Origin: Roseibium salinum | GTDB taxonomy: Bacteria; Pseudomonadota; Alphaproteobacteria; Rhizobiales; Stappiaceae | Assembly (NCBI RefSeq): GCF_026240905.1 | Contig: NZ_JAPEVI010000003.1 | Coordinates: 3,906,001-3,970,000, forward strand | Direction: 5' to 3' | Length of the DNA: 64,000 nucleotides | Shown here: positions 43,335 to 53,277 of the stretch, one piece after another | Layout: each line of letters opens with the position of its first letter | Numbering within the stretch: position 1 is the stretch's first letter | Translations under genes and position numbers: made by a program | The notes under the pieces: model-generated | Databases searched by the model: none | The model's input: the letters and a program-made list of their open reading frames with translations, nothing else | What the model was told of the DNA's origin: nothing

Positions 43335-43826
43335 ATGTTTGAAGATATTTATTCCGAATTCAGCATCGACCTGACAGCCCTGCCTGTTCACATAGCCTTG
43401 CTGCGGATGTTTGCCGCAATCCTCCTGGGCGGGGTCATTGGTTTCGAGCGCGAAGGGCGGGGCAAAGACGCGGGGCTGCGCACCCATATGCTGATTGCGT
43501 TCGCGGCCTGCATCTTCCTGATTGTCGGCCAGGAGATCGGACACCTTCCCTTCAGCGAGGGTGAGCAGAAAAGGGTCGATCCGTTGCGTCTGGTCGAGGC
43601 CGTGACCGCCGGGGTGGCCTTCCTCGCTGCGGGCCTGATTTTCGCCCGCGGCGGTACGGTCGTGAACGTGACAACCGGGGCATCCATGTGGCTGGCGGGA
43701 GCCATCGGAATGGCATGCGGCGCCGGCGAGCTCGGACTGGCGGCAGTCGCCACCGTTCTCGTCCTGATCGTTCTGACGATCGTGGGGGTGCTGGAGAACC
43801 GGTTCACCCGCAAGAAGTCCGAGTAG
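43335..43826 (+). CDS. MgtC/SapB-family membrane protein
   Basis: The 163-residue inner-membrane protein has about four to five hydrophobic segments and the family signature. The conserved elements are LLRMFAAILLGGVIGFEREGRGKDAGLRTHMLI (Glu-Arg followed by Gly-Leu-Arg-Thr-His) and TAGVAFLAAGLIFARGG. MgtC-like proteins affect membrane potential and Mg2+/acid stress, and this short form (no ACT-like tail) is common in alphaproteobacteria. An ATG 36 bases upstream (43299, with AGAGGA) is a possible alternative start. It is divergent from the host-attachment gene in the stress cluster. Confidence 0.9.
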   Translation: MFEDIYSEFSIDLTALPVHIALLRMFAAILLGGVIGFEREGRGKDAGLRTHMLIAFAACIFLIVGQEIGHLPFSEGEQKRVDPLRLVEAVTAGVAFLAAGLIFARGGTVVNVTTGASMWLAGAIGMACGAGELGLAAVATVLVLIVLTIVGVLENRFTRKKSE

Positions 43827-43847
43827 AAGATGGCGGACCACGCCGCC

Positions 43848-45536
43848 TCAGGCGTTGCCGCGCGTCTCCAGCAGCCGGCGCGCGATCACCTGGGCCTGAA
43901 TCTCCGCCGCCCCTTCGAAAATGTTCAGGATGCGGGCATCGCACAACACGCGGGAAATGGCGTATTCCAGCGCAAAGCCGTTGCCGCCGTGGATCTGCAG
44001 GGCATTGTCGGCCGCGGCCCAGGCAACGCGGGCGCCGAGCAGCTTGGCCATGCCCGCCTCCAGGTCGCAGCGCTTGCCGGAATCCTTCTGCCAGGACGAG
44101 AAATAGGTGAGCTGGCGGGCGATCATCAGCTCAGCGGTCATCATGGCGAGCTTGTCCGAAACGCGCGGGAAGCTGATCAGGGACTTGCCGAACTGGATGC
44201 GTTCCTCGGCATAACGCAGACCGAGATCGAGGGCGGACTGGGCGACGCCCAACGCTCTGGCGGCGGTCTGGATCCGCGCGCCTTCAAAGGTCTGCATCAA
44301 CTGCTTGAAACCTTCGCCCTCGACCTGGCCGAGCAGGTTCTCTTGGCCGACCTCGAACCCGTCAAACGCGATCTCGTATTCCTTCATGCCGCGGTAGCCG
44401 AGCACCTCGATTTCGCCGCCGCTCATGCCCTCGGCCGGGAACGGGTCTTCATCCGTGCCGCGCGGCTTTTCGGCAATAAACATAGACAGGCCCTTGTAGC
44501 CGGATTCCTGCGGATTGGTGCGTGCCAGCAGCGTCATGATGTCGGCGCGAACCGGATGGGTGATCCAGGTCTTATTGCCGGAGATCTTCCAGGCGTCGCC
44601 TTCACGGACCGCGCGGGTCTTGAGCGAGGCAAGGTCAGATCCCGTGTTGGGTTCGGTGAAGACCGCGGTCGGAAGCACTTCGCCGGAAGCGATCTTCGGC
44701 AACCAGTGCTGCTTCTGCTCATCCGTTCCGCCGCACAGGATGAGTTCCGCGGCGATTTCCGAGCGTGTTCCGAGCGAGCCGACGCCGATATAGGCCCGGG
44801 ACAGCTCCTCGGAGACCACGCACATGGCTTCCTTGCCGAGGCCAAGGCCGCCGTATTCCTCCGGGATGGTCAGGCCGAAGACACCGAGTTCAGACATCTG
44901 GTTGATGACGTCGAGCGGAATGTACTCGTTTTTCAGATGCCACTCGTGGGCGTTCGGAACGACGGTGTCTTCCGCAAAGCGCCGCATTTCGTTGCGGATC
45001 TGCTCCATCGTCTCGTCGAGCCCCGGATCGCCGAAGGTCGAGTGGCCGGCCTGAGCGCGGATGAGACGGGTGATTTCGCTGCGGATTTCAGGGGAGTTGC
45101 CGGCCTCGATGAGGGTCTCTATGTCGGCGGTCCTGAAGGTTTGCAGTTCCTCGCGGCCGATCCCGAGATCCGCGGGACGGACCGTTTCGCCCTGGTTCAT
45201 GGCAATGCCGCCGAAGATCTGGGCCAGATACTCGGAAAATCCAAGCTGGACGATCCTGTCTTCCAGCACCCCGTACCGGTCCTGCGCCTTCAGGCGCCGC
45301 GCGTAGGCGTCGAGCTGGCGCAGGGACTCCACGTAGGTCGCCAGCCAGGCGAGCCCGTGCGTTGCCCGCTGTTCCTCTTCCATCTTCTGCGAGGATATGC
45401 CTCCGTCCTTCGAGACCCGGACACGTACACGCTGCGCTGCAAGATCAAGCAGGCGGTCCAGCGTGGCAACGGCAGCTTCCGTTCGTTCCGCAAGGCTCTC
45501 CGGCGAAACTGCCCCCTTCATGGCTGCAGTGGACAT
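43848..45536 (-). CDS. mcd: (2S)-Methylsuccinyl-CoA dehydrogenase
   Basis: Mcd oxidises methylsuccinyl-CoA to mesaconyl-CoA in the ethylmalonyl-CoA pathway for acetate and C1 assimilation. The 562-residue protein is an acyl-CoA dehydrogenase with an extra helical N-terminal domain of about 160 residues, which sets Mcd apart from ordinary ~390-residue enzymes. FAD- and substrate-site motifs include TAVFTEPNTGSDLASL, WKISGNKTWITHP and the C-terminal QIHGGNGFALEY. The distinctive MSGGEIEVLGYRGMKEYEI precedes the base region. No other pathway genes are nearby. It is divergent from the YihY/BrkB gene with 161 bases between. Confidence 0.9.
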   Translation of the reverse strand: MSTAAMKGAVSPESLAERTEAAVATLDRLLDLAAQRVRVRVSKDGGISSQKMEEEQRATHGLAWLATYVESLRQLDAYARRLKAQDRYGVLEDRIVQLGFSEYLAQIFGGIAMNQGETVRPADLGIGREELQTFRTADIETLIEAGNSPEIRSEITRLIRAQAGHSTFGDPGLDETMEQIRNEMRRFAEDTVVPNAHEWHLKNEYIPLDVINQMSELGVFGLTIPEEYGGLGLGKEAMCVVSEELSRAYIGVGSLGTRSEIAAELILCGGTDEQKQHWLPKIASGEVLPTAVFTEPNTGSDLASLKTRAVREGDAWKISGNKTWITHPVRADIMTLLARTNPQESGYKGLSMFIAEKPRGTDEDPFPAEGMSGGEIEVLGYRGMKEYEIAFDGFEVGQENLLGQVEGEGFKQLMQTFEGARIQTAARALGVAQSALDLGLRYAEERIQFGKSLISFPRVSDKLAMMTAELMIARQLTYFSSWQKDSGKRCDLEAGMAKLLGARVAWAAADNALQIHGGNGFALEYAISRVLCDARILNIFEGAAEIQAQVIARRLLETRGNA

Positions 45537-45697
45537 GGGCGTTCTCCATATTCATTTGTTGCGCCGAGGCGCCTTTTGTTGAAGCTATGTTGCGTCGCAC
45601 ACTTGCATTTGTCGAGCCGGAATTTCTTCACCTTTTGGAGGGGGCGGTTTTTCCGCGCGGACTTGACGGGGCGCGCCTACAAGGGCACATCGAACCC

Positions 45698-46588
45698 ATG
45701 AGCGCCCGGCAGTCAATTCTCGTCATTTATGCGATTCTGAAAGATGCCCTCGGTCACTTCAACCGGGATGACGGATACGCGATGGCCAGCCACGTCGCCC
45801 TTTCAGGGCTCCTGGCCATTTTCCCGCTGCTGATCTTCATCGCCTCTCTCGGGGCGTTTTTCGGGATGACGGAGGCGGCGGACACCGTTTCGGAGCTGAT
45901 TTTCCAGTCCTGGCCGTCAAGCGTTGCGGCGCCTGTTGCCCGTGAGGTGCAGAAGGTCCTGACGGTGCCGCGCGGGGATGTGCTGACATTCGGTGCCGTC
46001 GCGGCGCTCTGGTTTTCGTCAAACGGCGTGGAAGCCCTGCGCACAGCGCTGAACCGGGCCTACCGGCAACAGGACAAGCGCTCGGTCATTCTTTTGCGCC
46101 TGCAGTCCATCGGGCTGGTGCTGCTGGGAGCGTTCATCCTGCTGGCCTATACGTTTCTTGTGGTGCTGGCGCCTCTTGCCCTGGAGGCCGTCGCGGCCCG
46201 CGCGCCGCGTGTCGAGGAGTTCCTGCTCTCGATCAATGTCGCGCGCTATACGCTCGCGGGCTCGCTGCTGGTTATCGGCCTGTTCATCACCCACTGGCTG
46301 CTGCCGGCCGGCCGGCGGTCCTTCAAGGACCTGTGGCCCGGCGTCCTGGCAACCCTTTGCATGTGGATCATCGCGGGCAGTCTTTTCGGAGCGTATCTGG
46401 CGAGTTTCGCCAATTACGTCTCCACCTACGGCGGGCTCGCGGGCATCATGACCGCGATGATCTTTCTTTATATCTGCGCACTGGTCTTCATTCTCGGCGG
46501 CGAGTTGAACGCTGCGATTTCACGCCAGAGGAAGTTCCGGAGGCGGCAGAAAAAGCAGCTTGCCCTGTTCAACACCCTCGAGGATTGA
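45698..46588 (+). CDS. YihY/BrkB-family inner-membrane protein
   Basis: The 296-residue product has six membrane segments and the family patterns DDGYAMASHVALSGLLAIFP, LWFSSNGVEALRTALNRAY and FANYVSTYGGLAGIMTAMIF. The family was once taken for ribonuclease BN but is now regarded as membrane proteins of unknown function. A basic Lys/Arg-rich tail follows. The ATG at 45698 starts MSARQSILVIY. It converges on the EamA transporter gene, 12 bases away. Confidence 0.92.
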   Translation: MSARQSILVIYAILKDALGHFNRDDGYAMASHVALSGLLAIFPLLIFIASLGAFFGMTEAADTVSELIFQSWPSSVAAPVAREVQKVLTVPRGDVLTFGAVAALWFSSNGVEALRTALNRAYRQQDKRSVILLRLQSIGLVLLGAFILLAYTFLVVLAPLALEAVAARAPRVEEFLLSINVARYTLAGSLLVIGLFITHWLLPAGRRSFKDLWPGVLATLCMWIIAGSLFGAYLASFANYVSTYGGLAGIMTAMIFLYICALVFILGGELNAAISRQRKFRRRQKKQLALFNTLED

Positions 46589-46600
46589 GCTCCGGAGGCA

Positions 46601-47476
46601 TCACGGCTTTTTCGTCGATCTCCGGATGGTCAGAACCGCGCCGATGACCAGCGCCATGCCGGCGAGCTGAATCGGCGACAGCGTTTCCCCGAAGAGGAAA
46701 TAGCTTTCGACCGCGGTTGCGACCGGCACCAGATAGAAGAGGCTGGCGACCTGGGAAACCGCGCCTTCGCGGATAAGCAGCATCAGCAGCAGGATTGCGC
46801 CCACCGACAGGACAAAAACGAGCCAGGCCATGGCGAAGATGAGCTCGCCGGACCAGGTGATCTGCCAGCTTTCCGCAAGGCTGAGCGGAGCGGTGACAAG
46901 CAGCGCGCCGACGTATTGCCAGACCGTCGCGGCCAGCAGGTCGGTCTTCTGGGCAAAGCGCTTCTGGTAAACCGTGCCGAGACTGATGGTGAGCACCGCA
47001 GCCAGGACCGCGGCGACGGTCACCGGAGTGATTCCGCCGACGTCGAGATCGAATTTCGGGCCGAGCACCAGGGCAAGGCCCGTTGCGCCGACCGCCATGC
47101 TGAGCCAGTGCTTCGGCGAAACGGATTCCTTCAGCAGCAGGACGGCCATCAGGGCGGTCAGGACCGGCTGCAGTCCGACGATGATGGAGGAAAGGCCCGC
47201 GGGCATGCCCTGTTTGATCGCCCAGAACACACCGCCGAGATAGAGGCCGTGGACCAGCATGCCGGCCACGATGCAATGGATGATGGCGGCCGGCGTCCGC
47301 GGCCAGGACCTTGCAAGCGGTACCGCCAGCAACAGCAGCACCGGCACGACCAGCGCAAAACGCACCGTCAGGAACGTCATCGGCTCGATATAGGGTGCGC
47401 CGAGTTTCGAACCGATGAACCCGGTGGACCACAACAGAACGAAAATCACCGGCGCGGCTTTGGCAAGAAAATTCAA
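46601..47476 (-). CDS. EamA/DMT-family transporter
   Basis: This is a 291-residue ten-helix protein of two EamA repeats. The first opens AAPVIFVLLWSTGFIGSKLG and the second has VGGITPVTVAAVLAAVLTIS. The opening LLWSTGFIGSKL is typical of RhtA/YdcZ-like exporters of the DMT family. The substrate is unknown. It is unrelated in detail to the other EamA protein in this window. A 134-base gap to the divergent chemoreceptor gene presumably carries both promoters. Confidence 0.92.
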   Translation of the reverse strand: MNFLAKAAPVIFVLLWSTGFIGSKLGAPYIEPMTFLTVRFALVVPVLLLLAVPLARSWPRTPAAIIHCIVAGMLVHGLYLGGVFWAIKQGMPAGLSSIIVGLQPVLTALMAVLLLKESVSPKHWLSMAVGATGLALVLGPKFDLDVGGITPVTVAAVLAAVLTISLGTVYQKRFAQKTDLLAATVWQYVGALLVTAPLSLAESWQITWSGELIFAMAWLVFVLSVGAILLLMLLIREGAVSQVASLFYLVPVATAVESYFLFGETLSPIQLAGMALVIGAVLTIRRSTKKP

Positions 47477-47610
47477 GACGGCCTCAATGGAGAGCGGGCT
47501 GCCGGCGAACGCGGCAGCCTTAGGTGGGAGAGTGGTGCATGCGTTAACCGTAAATTGGCATTTCTAGCCAATTCTACAGCGCAATCTCGCGTCTAAAGGG
47601 ACATACGCTG

Positions 47611-49617
47611 GTGGCCATCGGATCTCAATCACCTTTTCAGATCTTGTCCAGACTGTCGGTCAAGATCAGGATACTCGCGCTCAGCCTTTTCACGATTGTG
47701 GGACTGCTCGCGATCGGGGCTGCCTTCTTCTGGAGCCAGAACGAACTGAACACCGCTTTTGCGCGCATGAGCGACAGTGCGACCCTCGCCGAACAGGTTG
47801 CGGGGCTATCGCAGACGGGCGGCGACCTCAGGGCAATCGAGAAGCGGTATCTTTCCACACCGTCATCCGGGGATTTCCAGGCCTTCGATGCGAAACTGGC
47901 CGAGTCGGGGCAGATGCTGGCCAGGATTGCGGACAACCCGGCCGCTTCTGCCTATACGGCCGAGCTTGCGGACCTGAAGGACACGCTGGAAGGGACCAAG
48001 GGTGCGTTCGAAATGCTCGACGCCGTCCAGCAGAAAATTGGCTATGACAGCACGATGGGCTATCTGGCCGTCCTGAACGAGACCGCCGGCGCCGTGAAGA
48101 ACCGTTTGCAGGAAGAAATGAAATTCGGCGGCGGGCCGGACTTTGAAAAGCTTGCCCGCGCCATCCTTGCGGTCCAGCTTGCCGAAAAGGAATTCACGCT
48201 GAACAACACGCCGGCTTCCCTGGACGTTTTCGAGGCTGAATTCAGTGCCTTCGAAAAGCTCCTGAAGAAGGTCTACATCTCCGACGCCATCAAAAAAGAA
48301 CTGACGGACAACATGGCCGTCTACAACGCCACCTTCGATCAGTACGCGGAAGCGGCGTTGCAGAAGACGGAATATGTCGAACTGCTGGAGAACCTGTTCG
48401 ATCTCGTGCCGCCGCATATCGCGTCTCTCAATGCCGCGGCCGGTGGGATCCAGAGCGAAGCGGCCGGGCAGCTGGAAAATGCGCGCTCGATCGCCGCTTT
48501 CACGATCGGGGGTACGATCCTCGGGCTTCTGTTCCTGCTTCCGGCCATTGCGCTGCTCATCGGCCAGTCCATTTCCCGTCCGCTGACCCGCCTGCAGGCG
48601 GCCATGGAAGCTCTGGCCGGCGGTCAGACCGACCTCGACCTTCCCGAGGTCGCCGGCAATTCCGAACTCGCCTCGATGAGCCGGACGGTTCAGGTGTTCC
48701 GCGACAATGCGGTCGAGCGGCTTGAGCTCGCCGAAGCGCAGGATCTGGAAAGCCGCAAGCGTGAGGAGCGGGTTTCTCGGCTCAACGGCCTGATCGAGCG
48801 GTTCGAAGGCACCGTTTCTCAGGCGCTCGACAGCCTCGACAGGGCAAATGACGAGCTGCGGCAGACGTCGAAATCCATGGAACAGTCGGCAGATGATGTC
48901 GCCGACGAGTCAGAGGAAGCGGCCGGCGCGGTCCGCACGGCGGCGGAAAACGTGACCTCGGCGGCCCATTCGGCCGAAGAGCTCGCCCAGTCCATCGCCG
49001 AGATTTCCGGGCAGGCCAACAAGTCGACGGAAGTTGCCCAGCAGGCCGTTCGCAGCGCATCCTCGACGGTTGCGACCATGGAGGAACTCTCCGGTGCCGC
49101 CGACCGTATCGGCGAGGTGATGGGCCTCATCCGCGACATCGCCAACCAGACGAACCTGCTCGCCCTGAACGCCACCATCGAAGCCGCCCGTGCGGGCGAA
49201 GCCGGCAAGGGGTTTGCCGTGGTTGCCGCGGAGGTGAAACAGCTTGCCGACCAGACGTCCCGGGCGACCGAGGACATCGCGACGCAGATCGAGGCGATCC
49301 AGGGTTCGTCCGGCCAGGCGGTGCGGGCGATCGAGGACGTCAACCGGATCATCTCCGACATGGAAGGCCTTGCCTCGGCCGTGGCCGCCGCCGTCCAGCA
49401 GCAGGACATGGCCGTCCAGGCGATCTCCCAGAACGTCTCCAGCGCCTCGGCCCGTTCCGAAGAAGGGGTCGGACGCATGGCGGCCGTTGGTTCGGCCGCC
49501 GAACTGGCGCGCTCGAACGGTGCGGAAGTGGAGCACCTTGCTGAATCCCTTGGCCAGCAGGGTGACCTGATCCGCCAGGAAATTGCGCAATTCCTTCAGG
49601 ACGTTCGCAGCGCATAA
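47611..49617 (+). CDS. Methyl-accepting chemotaxis protein
   Basis: The 668-residue receptor has membrane segments at about 20-42 and 293-315 enclosing a ~250-residue helical periplasmic sensor. The length and helical content suggest a HBM-type double four-helix bundle. A HAMP domain follows ([20 protein letters not shown]), then the signalling hairpin with the conserved tip [20 protein letters not shown] and [18 protein letters not shown]. The start is a GTG. No CheR-docking tail is obvious. A strong hairpin at 49633-49659 follows. The ligand is unknown. Confidence 0.95.
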   Translation: MAIGSQSPFQILSRLSVKIRILALSLFTIVGLLAIGAAFFWSQNELNTAFARMSDSATLAEQVAGLSQTGGDLRAIEKRYLSTPSSGDFQAFDAKLAESGQMLARIADNPAASAYTAELADLKDTLEGTKGAFEMLDAVQQKIGYDSTMGYLAVLNETAGAVKNRLQEEMKFGGGPDFEKLARAILAVQLAEKEFTLNNTPASLDVFEAEFSAFEKLLKKVYISDAIKKELTDNMAVYNATFDQYAEAALQKTEYVELLENLFDLVPPHIASLNAAAGGIQSEAAGQLENARSIAAFTIGGTILGLLFLLPAIALLIGQSISRPLTRLQAAMEALAGGQTDLDLPEVAGNSELASMSRTVQVFRDNAVERLELAEAQDLESRKREERVSRLNGLIERFEGTVSQALDSLDRANDELRQTSKSMEQSADDVADESEEAAGAVRTAAENVTSAAHSAEELAQSIAEISGQANKSTEVAQQAVRSASSTVATMEELSGAADRIGEVMGLIRDIANQTNLLALNATIEAARAGEAGKGFAVVAAEVKQLADQTSRATEDIATQIEAIQGSSGQAVRAIEDVNRIISDMEGLASAVAAAVQQQDMAVQAISQNVSSASARSEEGVGRMAAVGSAAELARSNGAEVEHLAESLGQQGDLIRQEIAQFLQDVRSA

Positions 49618-49632
49618 TCGATCCCGGTTTCG

Positions 49633-49659
49633 ATTGCCGCGAGGGTCCCTCGCGGCAAT
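49633..49659 (+). terminator. Hairpin after the chemoreceptor gene
   Basis: ATTGCCGCGAGGG and CCCTCGCGGCAAT pair over 13 bases with a minimal loop, 16 bases after the stop codon. There is no long T-run, so it may be a weak terminator or a stabilising stem. Confidence 0.6.
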
Positions 49660-49746
49660 TCGCCCTTCTGGCGATTCGCCAATCTTCATGCTACGGCTGC
49701 TGTCACAAGACAGGCTCAACAGCGCAGGCTTGAAGAGGCGAATGGC

Positions 49747-50931
49747 ATGCAAGAAGAAATCGTCATCATCGGTGCGGGGCAGGCCGGTGCGCAGATGGCG
49801 CAGTCCCTGCGGCAAGGCGGGTTTGAAGGGCCGTTGCGCCTGATCGGTGACGAACCGCATCCGCCTTATCAAAGACCGCCCCTGTCGAAAAAGTTTCTCG
49901 CCGGTGACATTGGCGCGGAAGGGCTCTGGCTGCGCCCGCCGGCGTTTTTCTCCACGAACAATATCGACCTCATCCCCAATACAAGGGTCGTCGCGATCGA
50001 CCGGGCCGCCAAGCGCCTGAACCTGGAGAACGGCAGCACGCTTTCCTACGGCAAGCTGGTTCTGGCAACCGGCACCTATGCGCGCAGGCTGCCGCTTGCC
50101 GGGGCGGACAAACAGGGCGTCGTCACGCTCCGCTCCATAGCCGATGTCGACGCGATCCGCGAAAGCCTGAAGGCGTGCAACCGGCTCGCGATCATCGGCG
50201 CCGGCTATATCGGTCTGGAGGTGGCGGCCGTCGCCCGGGCGCTCGGCAAGGAAGTGTCGGTGATCGAAGCTCAGGATCGTGTGATGAAGCGCGTCGTCAG
50301 TGAGACCGTGTCGTCCTTTTTCGCAACGCTGCACCTGTCCCACGGCATCGATCTGCGTCTCAACACCGGCATCGAGTGCCTCCAGGGCGAGAGCGCCGTC
50401 AGCGGTGTGAAGCTGACGACGGGCGAAGTTATTCCGGCGGAACTGGTCCTGATCGCCGTCGGCGCGGAACCGAACGACCAGCTTGCCGCCGAAGCGGGCC
50501 TTGACGTCGACAACGGGGTCCTGGTGGACGGCTGCGGCCAGACAAGCGATCCGGATATCTACGCCGTCGGCGACTGCACGCGCTTTTATTCCAACCGCTA
50601 CAAGCGCTCCGTGCGCATGGAGAGCGTGCAGAACGCGATCGACCAGGCCAAGATCGCGGCGCAGTCGCTGCTCGGCGAGGATGTCGACTATGATCCGCTG
50701 CCCTGGTTCTGGTCGGACCAGTACGACATCAAACTGCAGATTGCAGGGCTTTCGGAAGGCTATGACACGACGGTCGTGACCGGATCGCCGGAGAGCCACA
50801 AGTTCTATGTCGCCTATCTGAAGGAAAACCAGCTGATCGCTGTCGACAGCATCAACGCGGCGCGCTCGCACATGATGGCACGCCGTGTGATCGGCGAGAC
50901 CTGGCGGGACGGACTCCTGCCGGAGGCATAG
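49747..50931 (+). CDS. Ferredoxin reductase-type FAD-dependent oxidoreductase
   Basis: The 394-residue flavoprotein belongs to the putidaredoxin/rhodocoxin reductase group. It has the N-terminal FAD loop VIIGAGQAGAQMAQSL, the conserved PPYQRPPLSKKFLAG, the NAD-binding loop LAIIGAGYIGLEVAAVARAL, and IYAVGDCTRF for the flavin. The C-terminal PWFWSDQYDIKLQIAGL is typical of enzymes that reduce ferredoxins for monooxygenases. No ferredoxin or P450 gene is adjacent, so the partner is elsewhere. Confidence 0.93.
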   Translation: MQEEIVIIGAGQAGAQMAQSLRQGGFEGPLRLIGDEPHPPYQRPPLSKKFLAGDIGAEGLWLRPPAFFSTNNIDLIPNTRVVAIDRAAKRLNLENGSTLSYGKLVLATGTYARRLPLAGADKQGVVTLRSIADVDAIRESLKACNRLAIIGAGYIGLEVAAVARALGKEVSVIEAQDRVMKRVVSETVSSFFATLHLSHGIDLRLNTGIECLQGESAVSGVKLTTGEVIPAELVLIAVGAEPNDQLAAEAGLDVDNGVLVDGCGQTSDPDIYAVGDCTRFYSNRYKRSVRMESVQNAIDQAKIAAQSLLGEDVDYDPLPWFWSDQYDIKLQIAGLSEGYDTTVVTGSPESHKFYVAYLKENQLIAVDSINAARSHMMARRVIGETWRDGLLPEA

Positions 50932-51012
50932 GTCAGCCTGGATCGGGTTCAATTCCAGAGCGTTTCAACGGCACCGAGCGGGGGCAACGAGCGGGCGAAC
51001 GCCGGCGCGCGG

Positions 51013-51810
51013 CTAACGCTCCCCGGCGTTCTGCAGGATCAGCCGCGTCACTTCCTTCGGGATCTCAAGATGTGCCATGTGGCCGACCCGCTCGAAGATA
51101 TGCGTGGCCACGGTGCCCGGCAGCTTGTGGGCCTGGCGTGTCGGCAGGACCCGGTCCTGGGTTCCCCAGATCACCTTGATCGGCATTGGAAGCGCGGCCA
51201 GTTCGTCCCTCGGCAGGGTTTTCTGTACGGCGCCGTCGATGATTTCGTCCGCGATGGTCTCCAGCGTCGCGACCGCCCCGGGCCGGGCGCGGCTTTCAGC
51301 GGCGGTCCTGGCGAGGAATTTCGGCAGCTTGAATTCCCAGCCGAAGAACTGTTCAAGCAGCACTTCCATTTCCGCCGCATCGGTTGCCGCCGCATAGCGG
51401 CGCAGGAGCCGGTGGTTGATTTCGGGCCCGAAGCCTCCCGGCGCCAGGAGTGTGAGGCTCGCAGCAATCTCGGGTGTCCTCAGCGCCACCAGCGCGGCCA
51501 CCGCGCCGCCCATGGAGTGGCCGACCAGGTGGACCCTGGTGAGGCCCAGGGCGTCCAGCGATTGCGACACCGCCTTCGCCGCCACACCGGCATTGCCGAT
51601 TCTGGGCCAGTTCACCGCCTCGCCATGGCCGGGCAGGTCGAAGGCGATCGACCTCTTGGTCGGGGCCAGCCCCGTCTGGACGATCTGCCAGGTCAGACGG
51701 TCGCCTCCAAAACCGTGCAGCAGGACAACGGGAGATCCCGTGTCGGGTCCGGTTGCTTCCTGTTCCCGGTAGGGCAAATGAGCGGCGGCGGCGGGTCGAA
51801 GGTCGGTCAT
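51013..51810 (-). CDS. Alpha/beta-hydrolase
   Basis: This is a 265-residue alpha/beta-hydrolase fold enzyme. It has the oxyanion segment PVVLLHGFGGDRLTWQ, the nucleophile elbow HLVGHSMGGAVAAL (Ser), an acid in IWGTQDRVLP and the catalytic His in FERVGHMAHLEIP. The pattern recalls the hydrolase part of acetoin-dehydrogenase E2-like proteins, but the substrate is open. The ATG at 51810 is chosen because the fold begins soon after; the longer frame begins inside the neighbouring cyclase gene, which ends 76 bases upstream. Confidence 0.88.
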   Translation of the reverse strand: MTDLRPAAAAHLPYREQEATGPDTGSPVVLLHGFGGDRLTWQIVQTGLAPTKRSIAFDLPGHGEAVNWPRIGNAGVAAKAVSQSLDALGLTRVHLVGHSMGGAVAALVALRTPEIAASLTLLAPGGFGPEINHRLLRRYAAATDAAEMEVLLEQFFGWEFKLPKFLARTAAESRARPGAVATLETIADEIIDGAVQKTLPRDELAALPMPIKVIWGTQDRVLPTRQAHKLPGTVATHIFERVGHMAHLEIPKEVTRLILQNAGER

Positions 51811-51886
51811 GTCGGTCCAGGTTCTGGCGTGGGCGGGGTTGGCTGGCAGGGGCCGCACGGCTGCGGCCGGCGATGGTTGTGAAGGA

Positions 51887-53077
51887 CTATTCCAGAGCGA
51901 AAAGCGGTTGGTGTTCGGCAAAACCGTCGAGCGAAAAGGCGCCCACCGGACGCGATCTCGCGCCGGCGAACCTGGCGATATCGTCCGTCATCAGGACATC
52001 CACGCCGACGGATTTCGTCAGGCTCTCGATGCGCGCGGCCGCGTGCACGGTCTGGCCGATCACGGAAAACGTCATCCGGTTCGGAACGCCGATATTGCCG
52101 AACATGACGGACCCGACGGACAGCGCGATGCCCGCCTTCAGGGGCTGCGGGAGCCCGGGATCGGCATTGATGGCCGTGAGGCGCTTGCGGGTTTCATCCG
52201 CGGCTGCAATTGCCTGCGCCACGGATGTCTCAAGGCTCTGCCCGCCGGTCGGAAACACGCCCAGCACGGCGTCGCCGATGAAGTCGAGGACTTCGCCGCC
52301 GTTTCCCAGTATGGCGCCCGCCGTCGCCTCGAAATAAGTGTTCAGCCAGGACAGATAGGCATCCGGCCCCAGCTTCTCGGCAATCGCGGTCGAGTTGCGC
52401 ATGTCGCTGAAATACACCACGGCATCGATGTTTTCGCCGTCGCCATGACGGATCTGTCCGTGCAGCACCTTGTTGCCGGCGATCTTGCCCAGATAGGTCT
52501 CGGCGATCGTCCTGCTGATCTGGGCTTCCAGGGTCGCGCGGGCGGCCAGGGCCAGGCGCCTTTGAATATACCGGATTGCCGTCAGGGCCTCGTCGGAAAA
52601 GCCGTTTTCCTCCTTCGTCGCCCAGCTCACCACGATGCCGGACGTCGAGATTTCGTCGCGTATGGTCGGTATGTCGAATTCCGTCATGATCACGACATAG
52701 TCGCTGTAGCCGGCGGCGGAGAGACTTTCGAGCAGCGGAAATTCGGACGGGGCGTTGGCGTTGGTGAGCCGCCGCCGCATTACCGGTTCGCGGTTCACAA
52801 GGACCGAACGGATCGGGCTCTTGAGCCAGTCCTCGGTGTCCTCCTGTGCGTGGGCGATCTGTTGGTGCTGAAGCGCATTGCCGTTTTCCCAGATTGCCGC
52901 TTCCGCGTCGATCAGCGGATGGAGCACCGACCACCCGATCATCGCGCGGTCCACGGGCACATGGCAGCGGCGCAGCCGCTCGCACATCTCGGCGAACATG
53001 GTTGCCATGTCCGGCGAGCCGAGCGCCTGGTCGATCAGCCAGTCTTCAATCCCGTCGATTTCAGCCATATCGATCAT
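51887..53077 (-). CDS. Class III adenylate/guanylate cyclase
   Basis: The 396-residue protein has an N-terminal ~190-residue helical sensor-like part and a C-terminal class III cyclase domain. Metal-binding aspartates are Asp225 (VVYFSDMRNST) and Asp269 (FIGDAVLGVF). The substrate-site position holds Thr336 (in MTFSVIG) as in class IIIb enzymes, and Arg349 is present. The usual transition-state Asn (V-N-x-A-A-R) is His345 here (VHAAARI), which might lower or alter activity. Rhizobiales carry many such cyclases. It has no adjacent partner except the hydrolase gene. Confidence 0.9.
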   Translation of the reverse strand: MIDMAEIDGIEDWLIDQALGSPDMATMFAEMCERLRRCHVPVDRAMIGWSVLHPLIDAEAAIWENGNALQHQQIAHAQEDTEDWLKSPIRSVLVNREPVMRRRLTNANAPSEFPLLESLSAAGYSDYVVIMTEFDIPTIRDEISTSGIVVSWATKEENGFSDEALTAIRYIQRRLALAARATLEAQISRTIAETYLGKIAGNKVLHGQIRHGDGENIDAVVYFSDMRNSTAIAEKLGPDAYLSWLNTYFEATAGAILGNGGEVLDFIGDAVLGVFPTGGQSLETSVAQAIAAADETRKRLTAINADPGLPQPLKAGIALSVGSVMFGNIGVPNRMTFSVIGQTVHAAARIESLTKSVGVDVLMTDDIARFAGARSRPVGAFSLDGFAEHQPLFALE

Positions 53078-53277
53078 GGCGCAAAGTTAGTTGTCTTTTG
53101 CCGTTGTTTCCAGCGGTTTACGGTCTTGTCGCTCATCAAATGACCCGGCTTCAACGGGTGGTGCAAAAAGGTGAAGGTTGAGTGGCGCAAAACCTCAGAT
53201 TTTGCGATCCAGGCTCGCGTCGTGTTCGGCCGGGTGGCCGCATTGAAAGAGCATTTGCACACCGCGTGCGGCGGTGA

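Noticed and set aside
48910..50952. 680-codon minus-strand frame opposite the chemoreceptor and flavoprotein genes
   Set aside because: It is an antisense shadow; both plus-strand genes are unmistakable.
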